DNA from: G965202915 sp965202915
Lineage (GTDB): Bacteria; Pseudomonadota; Gammaproteobacteria; Eutrophobiales; Eutrophobiaceae
Direction: 5' to 3'
Length of the DNA stretch: 64,000 bases
NCBI GenBank assembly: GCA_965202915.1
Contig: OZ241847.1
Span: forward strand, 1,922,001 to 1,986,000
Shown: positions 54,679 through 62,863 of the stretch, in pieces
Layout of the letters: each line of letters opens with the position of its first letter
Numbering within the stretch: position 1 is the stretch's first letter
The notes under the pieces: model-generated
What the model was told of the DNA's origin: nothing
Seen by the model: only the letters and a program-made list of their open reading frames with translations
Database searches by the model: none
Translations under genes and position numbers: made by a program

Positions 54679-55644
54679 ATGTCCGTATCAGCCGATATTC
54701 AAAAACTTAAACAAAATATTTGTCAACGTATTATCGGCCAGGAAAAACTGGTGGACTCACTGTTGATTGCGTTGCTAAGCGATGGCCATCTACTGGTGGA
54801 GGGCGCGCCGGGCCTGGCCAAGACGCGCGCGGTCAAGGTGCTGGCGGATAATATTGAGGCCAATTTTCACCGGGTGCAATTCACCCCCGATCTGTTGCCG
54901 GCGGACCTGACCGGCACCGATATTTATCTCCAGCAAAAGGGTAGTTTTGAGTTTCAACCCGGACCGCTGTTTCATAATCTGGTGCTGGCCGATGAGATCA
55001 ACCGGGCGCCGGCCAAGGTGCAATCGGCATTGCTGGAGGCGATGGCGGAACGCCAGATCACCGTGGGCAAACAAACCCACTACCTGCCGCAGTTATTTCT
55101 GGTGCTGGCCACTCAGAATCCCATCGAACAGGAAGGCACTTATCCATTGCCGGAGGCACAGTTGGATCGTTTTCTAATGCATATCACCATTACTTACCCG
55201 GAGGCCGAGGATGAGCGGCAGATACTGCGGCTGGCGCGCGCCGAGGCACGCCGGCGGGACGATGATTCGCCGACCGATGAGGCGATTGAACAGGGGCTGT
55301 TGTTCGCCGCCAGAGATGAGGTGCTGGATATTTATATGGCCGAGAATATTGAGCATTATATTCTGCAAATCGTGCTGGCGACGCGCCGGCCGGAGGCATA
55401 CGGCGAGCAATTGGGCGGCTGGATACAATACGGCGGCAGCCCGCGGGCGACCATCACCCTGGACCGATGCGCCCGCGCCCATGCCTGGCTGCAGGGCCGG
55501 GATTACGTCGGCCCCGAAGACGTGCAGGCGGTGGCGCATAATGTATTACGCCATAGAATAATATTAAATTTTGAAGCCGAGGCCGAAGGCATAACCACCG
55601 ACCGGGTGATCTCCGAGCTGTTGTTGCACGTCGCCGTGCCCTGA
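54679..55644 (+). CDS. MoxR-family AAA+ ATPase
   Basis: 321 aa. Walker A is EGAPGLAKTR (residues 41-50), Walker B LVLADEINRAP, sensor 1 in LVLATQNPIEQEGTYPLPEAQLDRF and the lid domain after it. MoxR ATPases act as chaperones for metal-ion-binding VWA proteins and are encoded with them, as here. AGGA precedes the ATG. It is the first gene of a six-gene MoxR, DUF58, DUF4381, VWA, VWA-TPR, BatD operon. Confidence 0.92.
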   Translation: MSVSADIQKLKQNICQRIIGQEKLVDSLLIALLSDGHLLVEGAPGLAKTRAVKVLADNIEANFHRVQFTPDLLPADLTGTDIYLQQKGSFEFQPGPLFHNLVLADEINRAPAKVQSALLEAMAERQITVGKQTHYLPQLFLVLATQNPIEQEGTYPLPEAQLDRFLMHITITYPEAEDERQILRLARAEARRRDDDSPTDEAIEQGLLFAARDEVLDIYMAENIEHYILQIVLATRRPEAYGEQLGGWIQYGGSPRATITLDRCARAHAWLQGRDYVGPEDVQAVAHNVLRHRIILNFEAEAEGITTDRVISELLLHVAVP

Positions 55645-55663
55645 GCATGTATATCAGTGCGTC

Positions 55664-56596
55664 ATGTCCGCGTCTTATTCCGATAAATATAATGATCCGG
55701 TCAGCGTTACGCTACCGGCGCTGATCGCATTAAGCCGCTACAGCCGCAACCTGTCATTAAAATCCAGGCGGGTGCTGGCCACCCACAGCGGCGGCTATCA
55801 ATCCTCATTCAAGGGCCGCGGCATGGAATATGATGAGTCTCGGCCCTATCAGGCCGGTGATGATATCCGCAATCTGGATTGGCGGGTGACGGCGCGCACC
55901 GGCCATGCCTATACAAAATTATTTCGCGAGGAGCGTGAACGGCCGGTGTTCATCTGTGTGGATTACCGCGCCGCGATGTTTTTTGCAACCCGCGGCAGGT
56001 ATAAGGCGGTGGTCGCGACCGAGGCGGCGGCATTATTGACCTGGAGCGCGATACAATACGGCGACCGGGTTGGCGGGATGGTGTTTGCGGAACACAGCCA
56101 CCATGAATTTCAGCCCAAGCGCGGGCAATCGGCGGGCCTGTATTTTATTAATCAACTGGTTCAGCACCCGGCCTGGAAGGATAATAATAACCCGCAACAG
56201 GAGCAGCATTCCGACGAAGAAACGCTGGCGCATCTGGTGCGGGTGGTGCGGCCGGGGAGTCTGATTTTTCTATTGAGCGATTTTCGTTATTTCAATGAAC
56301 GGGCGCGACTGCATTTGCTGAGCATGAGTCGCCATAATGAGATTGTAATGATGTTTATTTACGATCCATTTGAACACAGCCTGCCGGACTCGGGCCGGTA
56401 TCGTCTGCGCCAGGGACGGCGTGAAATTGAGCTGGATGCTTACAACAGGCAATACCGGCGGGAATACCGGCGCAGATTTAATGATCGGCGCGGGTATTTG
56501 CTGGCACTCGCAGGCGCCGGCACGATTCGATTGCTGGAATGCACCACCCAGGATGATCCGTATTTGATTTTAAAGAAGGGCTTATATTCAAGATGA
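55664..56596 (+). CDS. DUF58 domain protein (VWA-like)
   Basis: 310 aa. The DUF58 core is evident in GRGMEYDESRPYQAGDDIRNL followed by DWRVTARTGHAYTKLFREER, then FICVDYRAAMFF, where a VWA-like fold starts. It is the usual second gene of MoxR operons (equivalent to MxaS in methanol dehydrogenase clusters). The stop overlaps the next start (ATGA). No signal peptide, so presumably cytoplasmic. Confidence 0.88.
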   Translation: MSASYSDKYNDPVSVTLPALIALSRYSRNLSLKSRRVLATHSGGYQSSFKGRGMEYDESRPYQAGDDIRNLDWRVTARTGHAYTKLFREERERPVFICVDYRAAMFFATRGRYKAVVATEAAALLTWSAIQYGDRVGGMVFAEHSHHEFQPKRGQSAGLYFINQLVQHPAWKDNNNPQQEQHSDEETLAHLVRVVRPGSLIFLLSDFRYFNERARLHLLSMSRHNEIVMMFIYDPFEHSLPDSGRYRLRQGRREIELDAYNRQYRREYRRRFNDRRGYLLALAGAGTIRLLECTTQDDPYLILKKGLYSR

Positions 56597-57102
56597 ACGG
56601 TTTGGCGGACCCGGCACAGTTGCCGTTGCGCGATATTGCCCTGCCGGCGGCGGTCTCCTGGTGGCCGTTGGCGCCGGGCTGGTGGGCGGTAACCGGCCTG
56701 GCGCTATTGCTGATCATCGGGGCAATGATTCATCGCCATCGCCGGCGGCAATATTTATCTTCGGCGGTTTATCAGTCCGGCCTTGAATTGGCCGGGTTAA
56801 AACGGGCTTATCGCGCCGATGCCGATGATCAACGGCTGATCCGGTCGCTGTCGGCATTGATTCGGCGGCTCGCAATCAGTGTCTATCCCAGGGTCGACAG
56901 TGCGTCACTGGCGGGGGAGCAATGGCTGTTGTTTCTCGACCGGGTTATGCCGGATCAACCGTTTAGCAAGGGGCCGGGGCGGGTATTGGCGAGGGCGCCT
57001 TACCGCGCCAATAGTGACGTCGATGCGGCGGCATTATTGGCATTAACAGAGGCCTGGATAGCCCGGGTTGGCAACAGGAATAGCGCTGATGATCCACTTT
57101 GA
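56593..57102 (+). CDS. DUF4381 membrane protein
   Basis: 169 aa. N-terminal region with PLRDIALPAAVSWWPLAPGW, a single membrane segment (WAVTGLALLLIIGAMIH) and a cytoplasmic helical part (LSALIRRLAISVYPR) as in DUF4381 proteins of MoxR/Bat operons. Function is not established. It overlaps the genes on both sides. Confidence 0.82.
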   Translation: MNGLADPAQLPLRDIALPAAVSWWPLAPGWWAVTGLALLLIIGAMIHRHRRRQYLSSAVYQSGLELAGLKRAYRADADDQRLIRSLSALIRRLAISVYPRVDSASLAGEQWLLFLDRVMPDQPFSKGPGRVLARAPYRANSDVDAAALLALTEAWIARVGNRNSADDPL

Positions 57103-58075
57103 ATGGCCCTGGCTGGTGTTGCTATTGCCGGCCCCGATCTTGATTCGGCAACTGCTCAAACCGGCACGGCAGGCGAAACAGGCGGCGTTACGCACACCGT
57201 TTTTAGCTGATTTTATATTTAATCAGCGGCCGGACTCGGAGGGGATGGCCGGCCGCCGGTTGTTTTGGCTGGCACTGTTTGCCTGGTTGTTGCTGATCCT
57301 GGCGACCATGCGGCCGCAGTGGCTGGGCGAATTGGTACAGATCCCGGTCAGCGGTCGTGACATGATTCTGGCAGTGGATTTGTCCGGCAGCATGGAAGTG
57401 AAAGATTTTGTGGTCGACGGTCGAACGGTGGATCGGTTGACCGCCACCAAGCAGGTCGCCGGTAATTTTATTTCCCAACGCACGGGCGACCGTATTGGGT
57501 TAATTCTTTTCGGTGAACGGGCTTATCTGCAAACCCCGTTGACCTTTGACCGTGCCACCGTCACTACCCTGTTAAATGAGGCCGTCATAGGTTTGGCCGG
57601 CAAGGCCACCGCGATTGGTGACGCCATCGGCCTGGCGGTGAAACGATTGCGGGAACGCGAGGCCAGTAATCGGGTGCTGATTCTATTGACCGATGGCGCT
57701 AATACCGCCGGTGCGGTTGAACCTTTGGCGGCGGCCGAATTGGCGGCCAATGAAGACTTGAAAATATATACCATAGGCATCGGTGCGGACGAAATGCTGG
57801 TAAAGAGTTTTTTCGGCAGCCGCCGGGTGAACCCGTCCTCCGATCTGGATGAGAAGACCCTGACCGCGATTGCGGAAAAAACCGGCGGCCGTTATTTTCG
57901 GGCCAGGGATACCGAGGGATTTGAAGACATATATGAGATATTGGATCAACTGGAGCCGATTGCCGATGAACCGCTGAAATTCAGGCCGCACACTCCATTG
58001 TTTTACTGGCCCCTGTCACTGGCGCTGTTGGCGGCGGCGGGGATCATCATGCTGCGATTGCAACCCGGGTATTGA
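57089..58075 (+). CDS. VWA-domain membrane protein, BatA-like
   Basis: 328 aa from the ATG at 57089, overlapping the previous stop by 14 bp. It has an N-terminal membrane segment (WPWLVLLLPAPILIRQLL), a second one, then a VWA domain with MIDAS motif DLSGS (ILAVDLSGSMEVKDF), the Thr/Asp stretch LTDGANTAG, and a C-terminal membrane helix. BatA-type proteins present a metal-binding VWA domain to the periplasm and work with BatB and BatD. In methylotrophs the related MxaC/MxaL help to mature methanol dehydrogenase, but the full-length BatD here favours the general Bat type. Confidence 0.88.
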   Translation: MIHFEWPWLVLLLPAPILIRQLLKPARQAKQAALRTPFLADFIFNQRPDSEGMAGRRLFWLALFAWLLLILATMRPQWLGELVQIPVSGRDMILAVDLSGSMEVKDFVVDGRTVDRLTATKQVAGNFISQRTGDRIGLILFGERAYLQTPLTFDRATVTTLLNEAVIGLAGKATAIGDAIGLAVKRLREREASNRVLILLTDGANTAGAVEPLAAAELAANEDLKIYTIGIGADEMLVKSFFGSRRVNPSSDLDEKTLTAIAEKTGGRYFRARDTEGFEDIYEILDQLEPIADEPLKFRPHTPLFYWPLSLALLAAAGIIMLRLQPGY

Positions 58076-58081
58076 CGACCG

Positions 58082-59905
58082 ATGCCGGCGGAGTTTCATT
58101 TCATACGACCCTATTTTCTGTTGGCGCTGATCCCGCTGTTGATCATCATCTGGCTGTTGCTCAGGCACAGATTGGCCGGCGGCAATTGGACGGCGGTATG
58201 CGATCCCCAATTATTGCCGCATATCCTGGTGGGCGCGGCCGGCAAAACCTGGCATTACGCCACCATACTGATCGGATTATGCGGCCTGCTGGCGATCCTT
58301 GCCCTGGCCGGGCCGGCATGGGAGCGGGTGCCACAACCATTGTTTCGCAGCGATAGCGCACTGGTGATCGCGCTGGATCTGTCCCGGTCCATGGATGCGA
58401 CCGACGTTGATCCCAGCCGGCTGGAGCGCGCTCATTACAAAATTACCGATTTATTAAGGTTGCGCGGGGAGGGGCAAACGGCGTTGATCGTTTACGCCGG
58501 CGATGCCTTTACCGTGTCACCGTTGACCGATGACGTGAAAACCATTATTGCCCAACTGCCGGCATTGACGACTTCAATCATGCCGACTCAGGGTGGTAAT
58601 ATTGCCGCCGCCCTGGCGCATGCGATCACTCTGTTGAAACAAGCGGGCAATGGCGATGGTCATATTCTGTTGATCACCGACGATCTGGGGGGCGACGATG
58701 CGCACGCGCCGCTTAGACGGGCCCTGCAACAGGGTTATAAGACCTCCATATTGGCCGTAGGCACGGAGGAAGGGGCGCCGATTGTGATGGCCGACGGCGG
58801 TTTTTTAACCGACGACGCCGGTGCGATAGTGCTTCCGGGCACCGATCATGAACAGTTAATCTCGGCGGCAACGCTGGGAGGGGGAAAATATATGCCGCTC
58901 CAAACCGGAGACCGGGACGTGGCAGTGCTGAATGATTTTTTTACTGACCGTGGGTTGAAACAGGGTGAGGCCCGGTCTGATCTCAGCACCGACGTTTGGC
59001 GCGAACAGGGGCCGTGGTTGTTGCTGTTTATCCTGCCTTTTGCCGCGTTGGCGTTTCGGCGGGGGTATATCCTGATACTGCTGATCGGTGTCCTGCCCTT
59101 GCCCCGGCAAGCGCAGGCGTTTGAATGGCGGGATCTGTGGTGGAACCCGGACCAGCAGGCGCTGCAATATTTTAACGCCGGCGAAGCCGAACAGGCGGCG
59201 GCAAAATTTAATGATCCGCAATGGAAGGCGGCGGCAAAATATCGCAACGGTGACTATCAATCGGTGCCAGAATTATTGCGCGACTATAAATCCGCGGACA
59301 GTTTTTATAATAGCGGTAACGCCCTCGCAAGGCAGGGGAAATATCAGCAGGCACTTGCGGCCTATGATAAGGCCCTGGCACTGGATCCGGCGCATGACGA
59401 CGCCCAATATAATCGGGACCTGGTCCAAGAGGCATTGGAACAGCAACAACAACAGGAGGCACAGGAGCAGGACGCCGCCGGGCAAGAGGCACAGGAGCAG
59501 GACGCCGGCGGGCAGACGGGACAGGGGCAAGACGGCGCCGAGCAGGAGGCACAGGGGCAGGACGCCGCCGGGCAAGAGGCACAGGAGCAACAGGATGCCG
59601 AATCCGGACGGCAACAGGCGCAGGCAGCGAAATCGGCGGCGGAGGCTGAGCAACAACGGGCTGAGCAACAACAGGCCGAGCAAACACAACTCCAATCCGA
59701 CGATGAATCACAGGATGAGGATACCCGCCAAACTGCGGAATCATTGGCCACAAACCGGCAACAGCCCTGGGATGAACGCGCGCAAGTCATGGAACAATGG
59801 CTAAGGCGTATTCCCGATGATCCGGCCGGCTTGCTGAGAAGGAAATTTCAGTATCAATATCAACAGCGCGACCGGCGGGATGAAGGGGCGACCAGGGGTT
59901 GGTAG
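58082..59905 (+). CDS. VWA and TPR membrane protein, BatB/BatC-like fusion
   Basis: 607 aa. Two N-terminal membrane helices, a VWA domain with intact MIDAS (ALDLSRSMDATDVDP), a membrane segment near residue 310, then a TPR unit (FYNSGNALARQGKYQQALAA, YDKALALDP). A Gln/Glu/Ala/Gly-rich low-complexity stretch of about 100 residues follows (units like QEAQEQDAAG). It combines BatB and BatC in one chain, a common form in gammaproteobacteria. The GC-rich repeats may expand or contract. Confidence 0.88.
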   Translation: MPAEFHFIRPYFLLALIPLLIIIWLLLRHRLAGGNWTAVCDPQLLPHILVGAAGKTWHYATILIGLCGLLAILALAGPAWERVPQPLFRSDSALVIALDLSRSMDATDVDPSRLERAHYKITDLLRLRGEGQTALIVYAGDAFTVSPLTDDVKTIIAQLPALTTSIMPTQGGNIAAALAHAITLLKQAGNGDGHILLITDDLGGDDAHAPLRRALQQGYKTSILAVGTEEGAPIVMADGGFLTDDAGAIVLPGTDHEQLISAATLGGGKYMPLQTGDRDVAVLNDFFTDRGLKQGEARSDLSTDVWREQGPWLLLFILPFAALAFRRGYILILLIGVLPLPRQAQAFEWRDLWWNPDQQALQYFNAGEAEQAAAKFNDPQWKAAAKYRNGDYQSVPELLRDYKSADSFYNSGNALARQGKYQQALAAYDKALALDPAHDDAQYNRDLVQEALEQQQQQEAQEQDAAGQEAQEQDAGGQTGQGQDGAEQEAQGQDAAGQEAQEQQDAESGRQQAQAAKSAAEAEQQRAEQQQAEQTQLQSDDESQDEDTRQTAESLATNRQQPWDERAQVMEQWLRRIPDDPAGLLRRKFQYQYQQRDRRDEGATRGW

Positions 59906-59907
59906 AG

Positions 59908-61575
59908 ATGCACATCAGATCGTCGGTATTGATTTTGGCGTTATTGGGCGGGGATTGGGCGTACTCGGCGACGATCACCGCGACGACCGACCGCAGTCGC
60001 GTGGCCGTTAATGAATCATTTCAAATTATTTTTAAGAGTGCTGGTTCGCCTGATGATGATCCCGATTTTACCCCGTTGCAACAACGCTTGCATATACTTA
60101 ATCAAAGCCGCTCCAGCAGTATCAGCATAGTCAATGGCAACTCGTCTCGAAACGAGCAATGGACCTTGACGGTGACGGCAAAACAAACCGGCGTGATTAA
60201 TATACCGGCGATTCAATTTGGCCGGGATCAGAGCCAGGCGATCTCGGTGGAGGTGCTTGCGACCCGGCCCGCCGCCGGCAATTCCGCGGAAGAGGTATTT
60301 ATAGAAGTGGCCATCGATGAAGATGAGCCTTATATACAGGCACAGGTGCTCTATACGGTGAAATTATTTTACACCGTGGCGCTGAATAATGCCAGCCTGA
60401 CGGAACCCAGGCTGACGGCCGGCGACGCGGTGGTCGAGAGATTGGGCGAACAGGACAGTTACCAGATACAGCGCGGGTCGAAACGCTATCAGGTGGTTGA
60501 AAGGCGATATGCCATTTACCCGCAAAGAAGTGGTGTGATCACCGTTGAACCGATGGTGTTACGCGGCCGAACCGGCCGGGGATTGTTTATTGATCCGTTC
60601 GGGCCACAACCGCAGAGCGTGGTTAAACATTCAAAAACGGTGAGATTAAAGGTCCGGCCGATTCCCGCATCATACGCGGGCAAACACTGGTTGCCGACCA
60701 CCGGGGTTGGATTATCGGAGCAATGGTCCGCCAATCCATTAACCATAAAACAAGGCGAACCGATCACCAGAACATTGACGTTACAGGCACAGGCGCTACC
60801 CACCAGTCAGTTGCCTGATATTGACGTGCAGTTCGATCAACGGCTAAAGAGCTATCCCGATCAACCCGAATTACGGCAAACCGCCGACGTCAAGGGGTTA
60901 TCGGCGACGCTCAAACAAAAAGCGGTGATCATTCCGGCCAGTGTCGGCAAATATTCCTTGCCTGCAATTAAAATTCCCTGGTGGAATACGGCAACGCAGC
61001 AACAGGAATATGCGGAATTGCCCGCAAGAATAATAGAGGTGGTCGCCGCCGCACCGACACCCGGCACGCCGAGCAATGTTACACAAGCTGAGGCCGCCAC
61101 CAACGGTAACCAAACCGCCGCCACCGCGGTGACTACCGTCGGCCACCAGGGGGGGATCTGGAAAGGCTTGTTTTTTATCAGTCTGGCGGCCTGGCTGGCT
61201 ACCTTATTGGCATGGCGGCTCAGGCGGCAAAAGACCATGCCGGCCAAGGCTGAGCGGCATACGCTCAAGCACCTGGCTCGGGCAGTCCAGCGGGCCTGCA
61301 AGGGCAATGATCCTCAGGCGGCCAAGCAAGCCTTATTGCTGTGGGCGCGCCTGTATTGGCCGGAGCAGGCACCCGCCAGCCTGGCCGACGTTGCCGCTCA
61401 ATCTGATCCGCAACTACGGCGGCGGATCATCCAATTAAACCAGTGTTTATACGGCCAGGATCAACAGGATTGGCTGGGGGACGAGCTGCATCAGGCCTTT
61501 ATCCGGTTTATAAACAATAAACCCCGGCGCGTATATTCCGGCGCCTCGAAACTGGAGCCTTTATATCGATTATAA
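59908..61575 (+). CDS. BatD-family protein
   Basis: 555 aa from the ATG at 59908; a TTG 9 bp upstream is possible. The signal peptide is followed by repeated beta-sandwich domains (RVAVNESFQIIFKSAG, VEVLATRPAAG, YTVKLFYTVALNN) of the BatD/oxygen-tolerance type. A membrane helix near residue 415 (GLFFISLAAWLATLLAWRL) and a cytoplasmic helical end complete it. It is the last core gene of the MoxR/Bat operon; the small next ORF begins at its stop (TAATG). Confidence 0.88.
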   Translation: MHIRSSVLILALLGGDWAYSATITATTDRSRVAVNESFQIIFKSAGSPDDDPDFTPLQQRLHILNQSRSSSISIVNGNSSRNEQWTLTVTAKQTGVINIPAIQFGRDQSQAISVEVLATRPAAGNSAEEVFIEVAIDEDEPYIQAQVLYTVKLFYTVALNNASLTEPRLTAGDAVVERLGEQDSYQIQRGSKRYQVVERRYAIYPQRSGVITVEPMVLRGRTGRGLFIDPFGPQPQSVVKHSKTVRLKVRPIPASYAGKHWLPTTGVGLSEQWSANPLTIKQGEPITRTLTLQAQALPTSQLPDIDVQFDQRLKSYPDQPELRQTADVKGLSATLKQKAVIIPASVGKYSLPAIKIPWWNTATQQQEYAELPARIIEVVAAAPTPGTPSNVTQAEAATNGNQTAATAVTTVGHQGGIWKGLFFISLAAWLATLLAWRLRRQKTMPAKAERHTLKHLARAVQRACKGNDPQAAKQALLLWARLYWPEQAPASLADVAAQSDPQLRRRIIQLNQCLYGQDQQDWLGDELHQAFIRFINNKPRRVYSGASKLEPLYRL

Positions 61576-61799
61576 TGGCCGGCTTAACCGGGTATAAAAT
61601 CGATGGGGCCGTGGCCGAAGGCGACCTGGCAATTGTTGTGGCGGTTGATAGGCGCGGGGAAGTGGTCCCGCCGTGCGACACCTGCAGGGTATTGATCTCG
61701 GATCATGCGGCAAACGCGAAAGTGGTCATCAAAGCGGCCAGGCACGATAAAATTGTCGTGATTGCTCAGCGATTGCCAACAAAATACAAGAGAATATAA
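61575..61799 (+). CDS. short cytidine deaminase-like ORF lacking the catalytic half
   Basis: 74 codons. The sequence VVAVDRRGEVVPPCDTCRVLISDHAANAKVVI resembles the C-terminal half of cytidine or blasticidin deaminase-type enzymes, including the zinc-binding PCxxC. The HAE motif that holds the catalytic Glu is missing, and no such motif is found upstream because batD occupies that DNA. The start is coupled to the batD stop (TAATG). It is either a decayed fragment or a small zinc-binding protein; I favour a remnant. Confidence 0.45.
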   Translation: MAGLTGYKIDGAVAEGDLAIVVAVDRRGEVVPPCDTCRVLISDHAANAKVVIKAARHDKIVVIAQRLPTKYKRI

Positions 61800-61861
61800 C
61801 AACTTTTGATATAGTAGAGGTATGGCAAATATAAAACTATGCAATTAGCAGAGGTACAGCG

Positions 61862-62488
61862 ATGAAAATTCCATGTTCAGTCCCTTTATTCATTGCCGGA
61901 TTGTTGATCTCCGGGCAACTGTTGGCGGCCAATCAGTCGGCTCAGGATTTCGCCAGGGCCAAGGTGGATCAGATCGTGGCCAGAATTGAAGCCGAGCGCA
62001 GCATGCTCGAGGCCGATCCCGAAAAAATTCTTGATCTGGTCGATGAATTGGTCTTATCCGATTTTGATTTTGTCCGCATGTCCAAGTGGGTGCTGGGCAA
62101 AACCCATTGGAACGCCGCGGATCAGACCCAGCGTCAGGAATTTATCAACCAGTTTAAGATCCTGCTGATACGCACCTATTCAAACGCGTTGCTTGAATAT
62201 TCCGGGCAACAGATAAACTTCCTGCCCACTGAGCAAGGCCCCAGGCCCAATCTGGCGATAGTGAAGACTGAATTTGTCCTGGAAGGCGGCCGCACTTTGC
62301 CGATTGATTACCGCATGTACAGCAAAGATGACCAATGGAAGATCATTGACGTGTCGGTGGATGGGGTCAGTCTGGTGTCCACCTATCGCGGTTCATTTGC
62401 GTCCGAAATCAGCAAGCATGGTCTGGATATGCTGATCAGCAAACTGAGCGAACGCAATGCCAGGCCGGTCGGCGTTCAGACCCAGTGA
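61862..62488 (+). CDS. mlaC: MlaC, periplasmic phospholipid-binding protein
   Basis: 208 aa, typical MlaC/Tgt2 size. Signal peptide (MKIPCSVPLFIAGLLISG then QLLAANQ), then helices around FDFVRMSKWVLGKTHWNAAD, QRQEFINQFKILLIRTYSNAL and LEYSGQQINF, and the sheet part YRMYSKDDQWKIIDVSVDGV, all family hallmarks. MlaC carries phospholipids between the outer membrane MlaA complex and the inner membrane MlaFEDB transporter. In most relatives mlaFED lies just upstream; here that place is taken by the Bat operon. ibaG and murA follow as usual. Confidence 0.93.
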   Translation: MKIPCSVPLFIAGLLISGQLLAANQSAQDFARAKVDQIVARIEAERSMLEADPEKILDLVDELVLSDFDFVRMSKWVLGKTHWNAADQTQRQEFINQFKILLIRTYSNALLEYSGQQINFLPTEQGPRPNLAIVKTEFVLEGGRTLPIDYRMYSKDDQWKIIDVSVDGVSLVSTYRGSFASEISKHGLDMLISKLSERNARPVGVQTQ

Positions 62489-62593
62489 GCCATTGCCGGC
62501 GGTTCACCGTTTCGAGGCCACCCTTGTTTATCAATGTATAAGATCTCCGCAAGCCGGGTATTTTACCCCAACGGCCGATCATCGCGGTAGAGT

Positions 62594-62857
62594 ATGGATA
62601 TTCAAATCATCAAGACCCTGATTGAAGCCGGCCTGCCCGATGCCGAGGTGCGGGTTGATGGTGATGGCAGGCATTTTCAGGCGCACGTGATCAGCGATGC
62701 ATTTAATGACAAAACCCTGTTACAACAACACCAGATGGTATATAAAACCCTGGGAGACAAGGTCGGCAACGAAATACACGCGCTGTCGATTCAGACCCAC
62801 ACCAGGGAGCAATGGCAAAAACACCGGCCTTTTAATGTAATTGCCGACGATCCTTAG
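62594..62857 (+). CDS. ibaG: BolA-family protein IbaG
   Basis: 87 aa with the BolA fold: GLPDAEVRVDGDGRHFQAHV, SDAFNDKTLLQQHQMVYKTL and the C-terminal HALSIQTHT. BolA-type proteins bind iron-sulphur clusters with monothiol glutaredoxins, and the IbaG (YrbA) branch is found between mla genes and murA, as here. Confidence 0.92.
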   Translation: MDIQIIKTLIEAGLPDAEVRVDGDGRHFQAHVISDAFNDKTLLQQHQMVYKTLGDKVGNEIHALSIQTHTREQWQKHRPFNVIADDP

Positions 62858-62863
62858 ATTTGC

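Noticed and set aside
54679..61575. Identification as the mxaRSACKL cluster for methanol dehydrogenase
   Set aside because: The set MoxR, DUF58, DUF4381, VWA, VWA-TPR and full-length BatD fits the general Bat-type operon; no mxaF, mxaG, mxaI or cytochrome is nearby.
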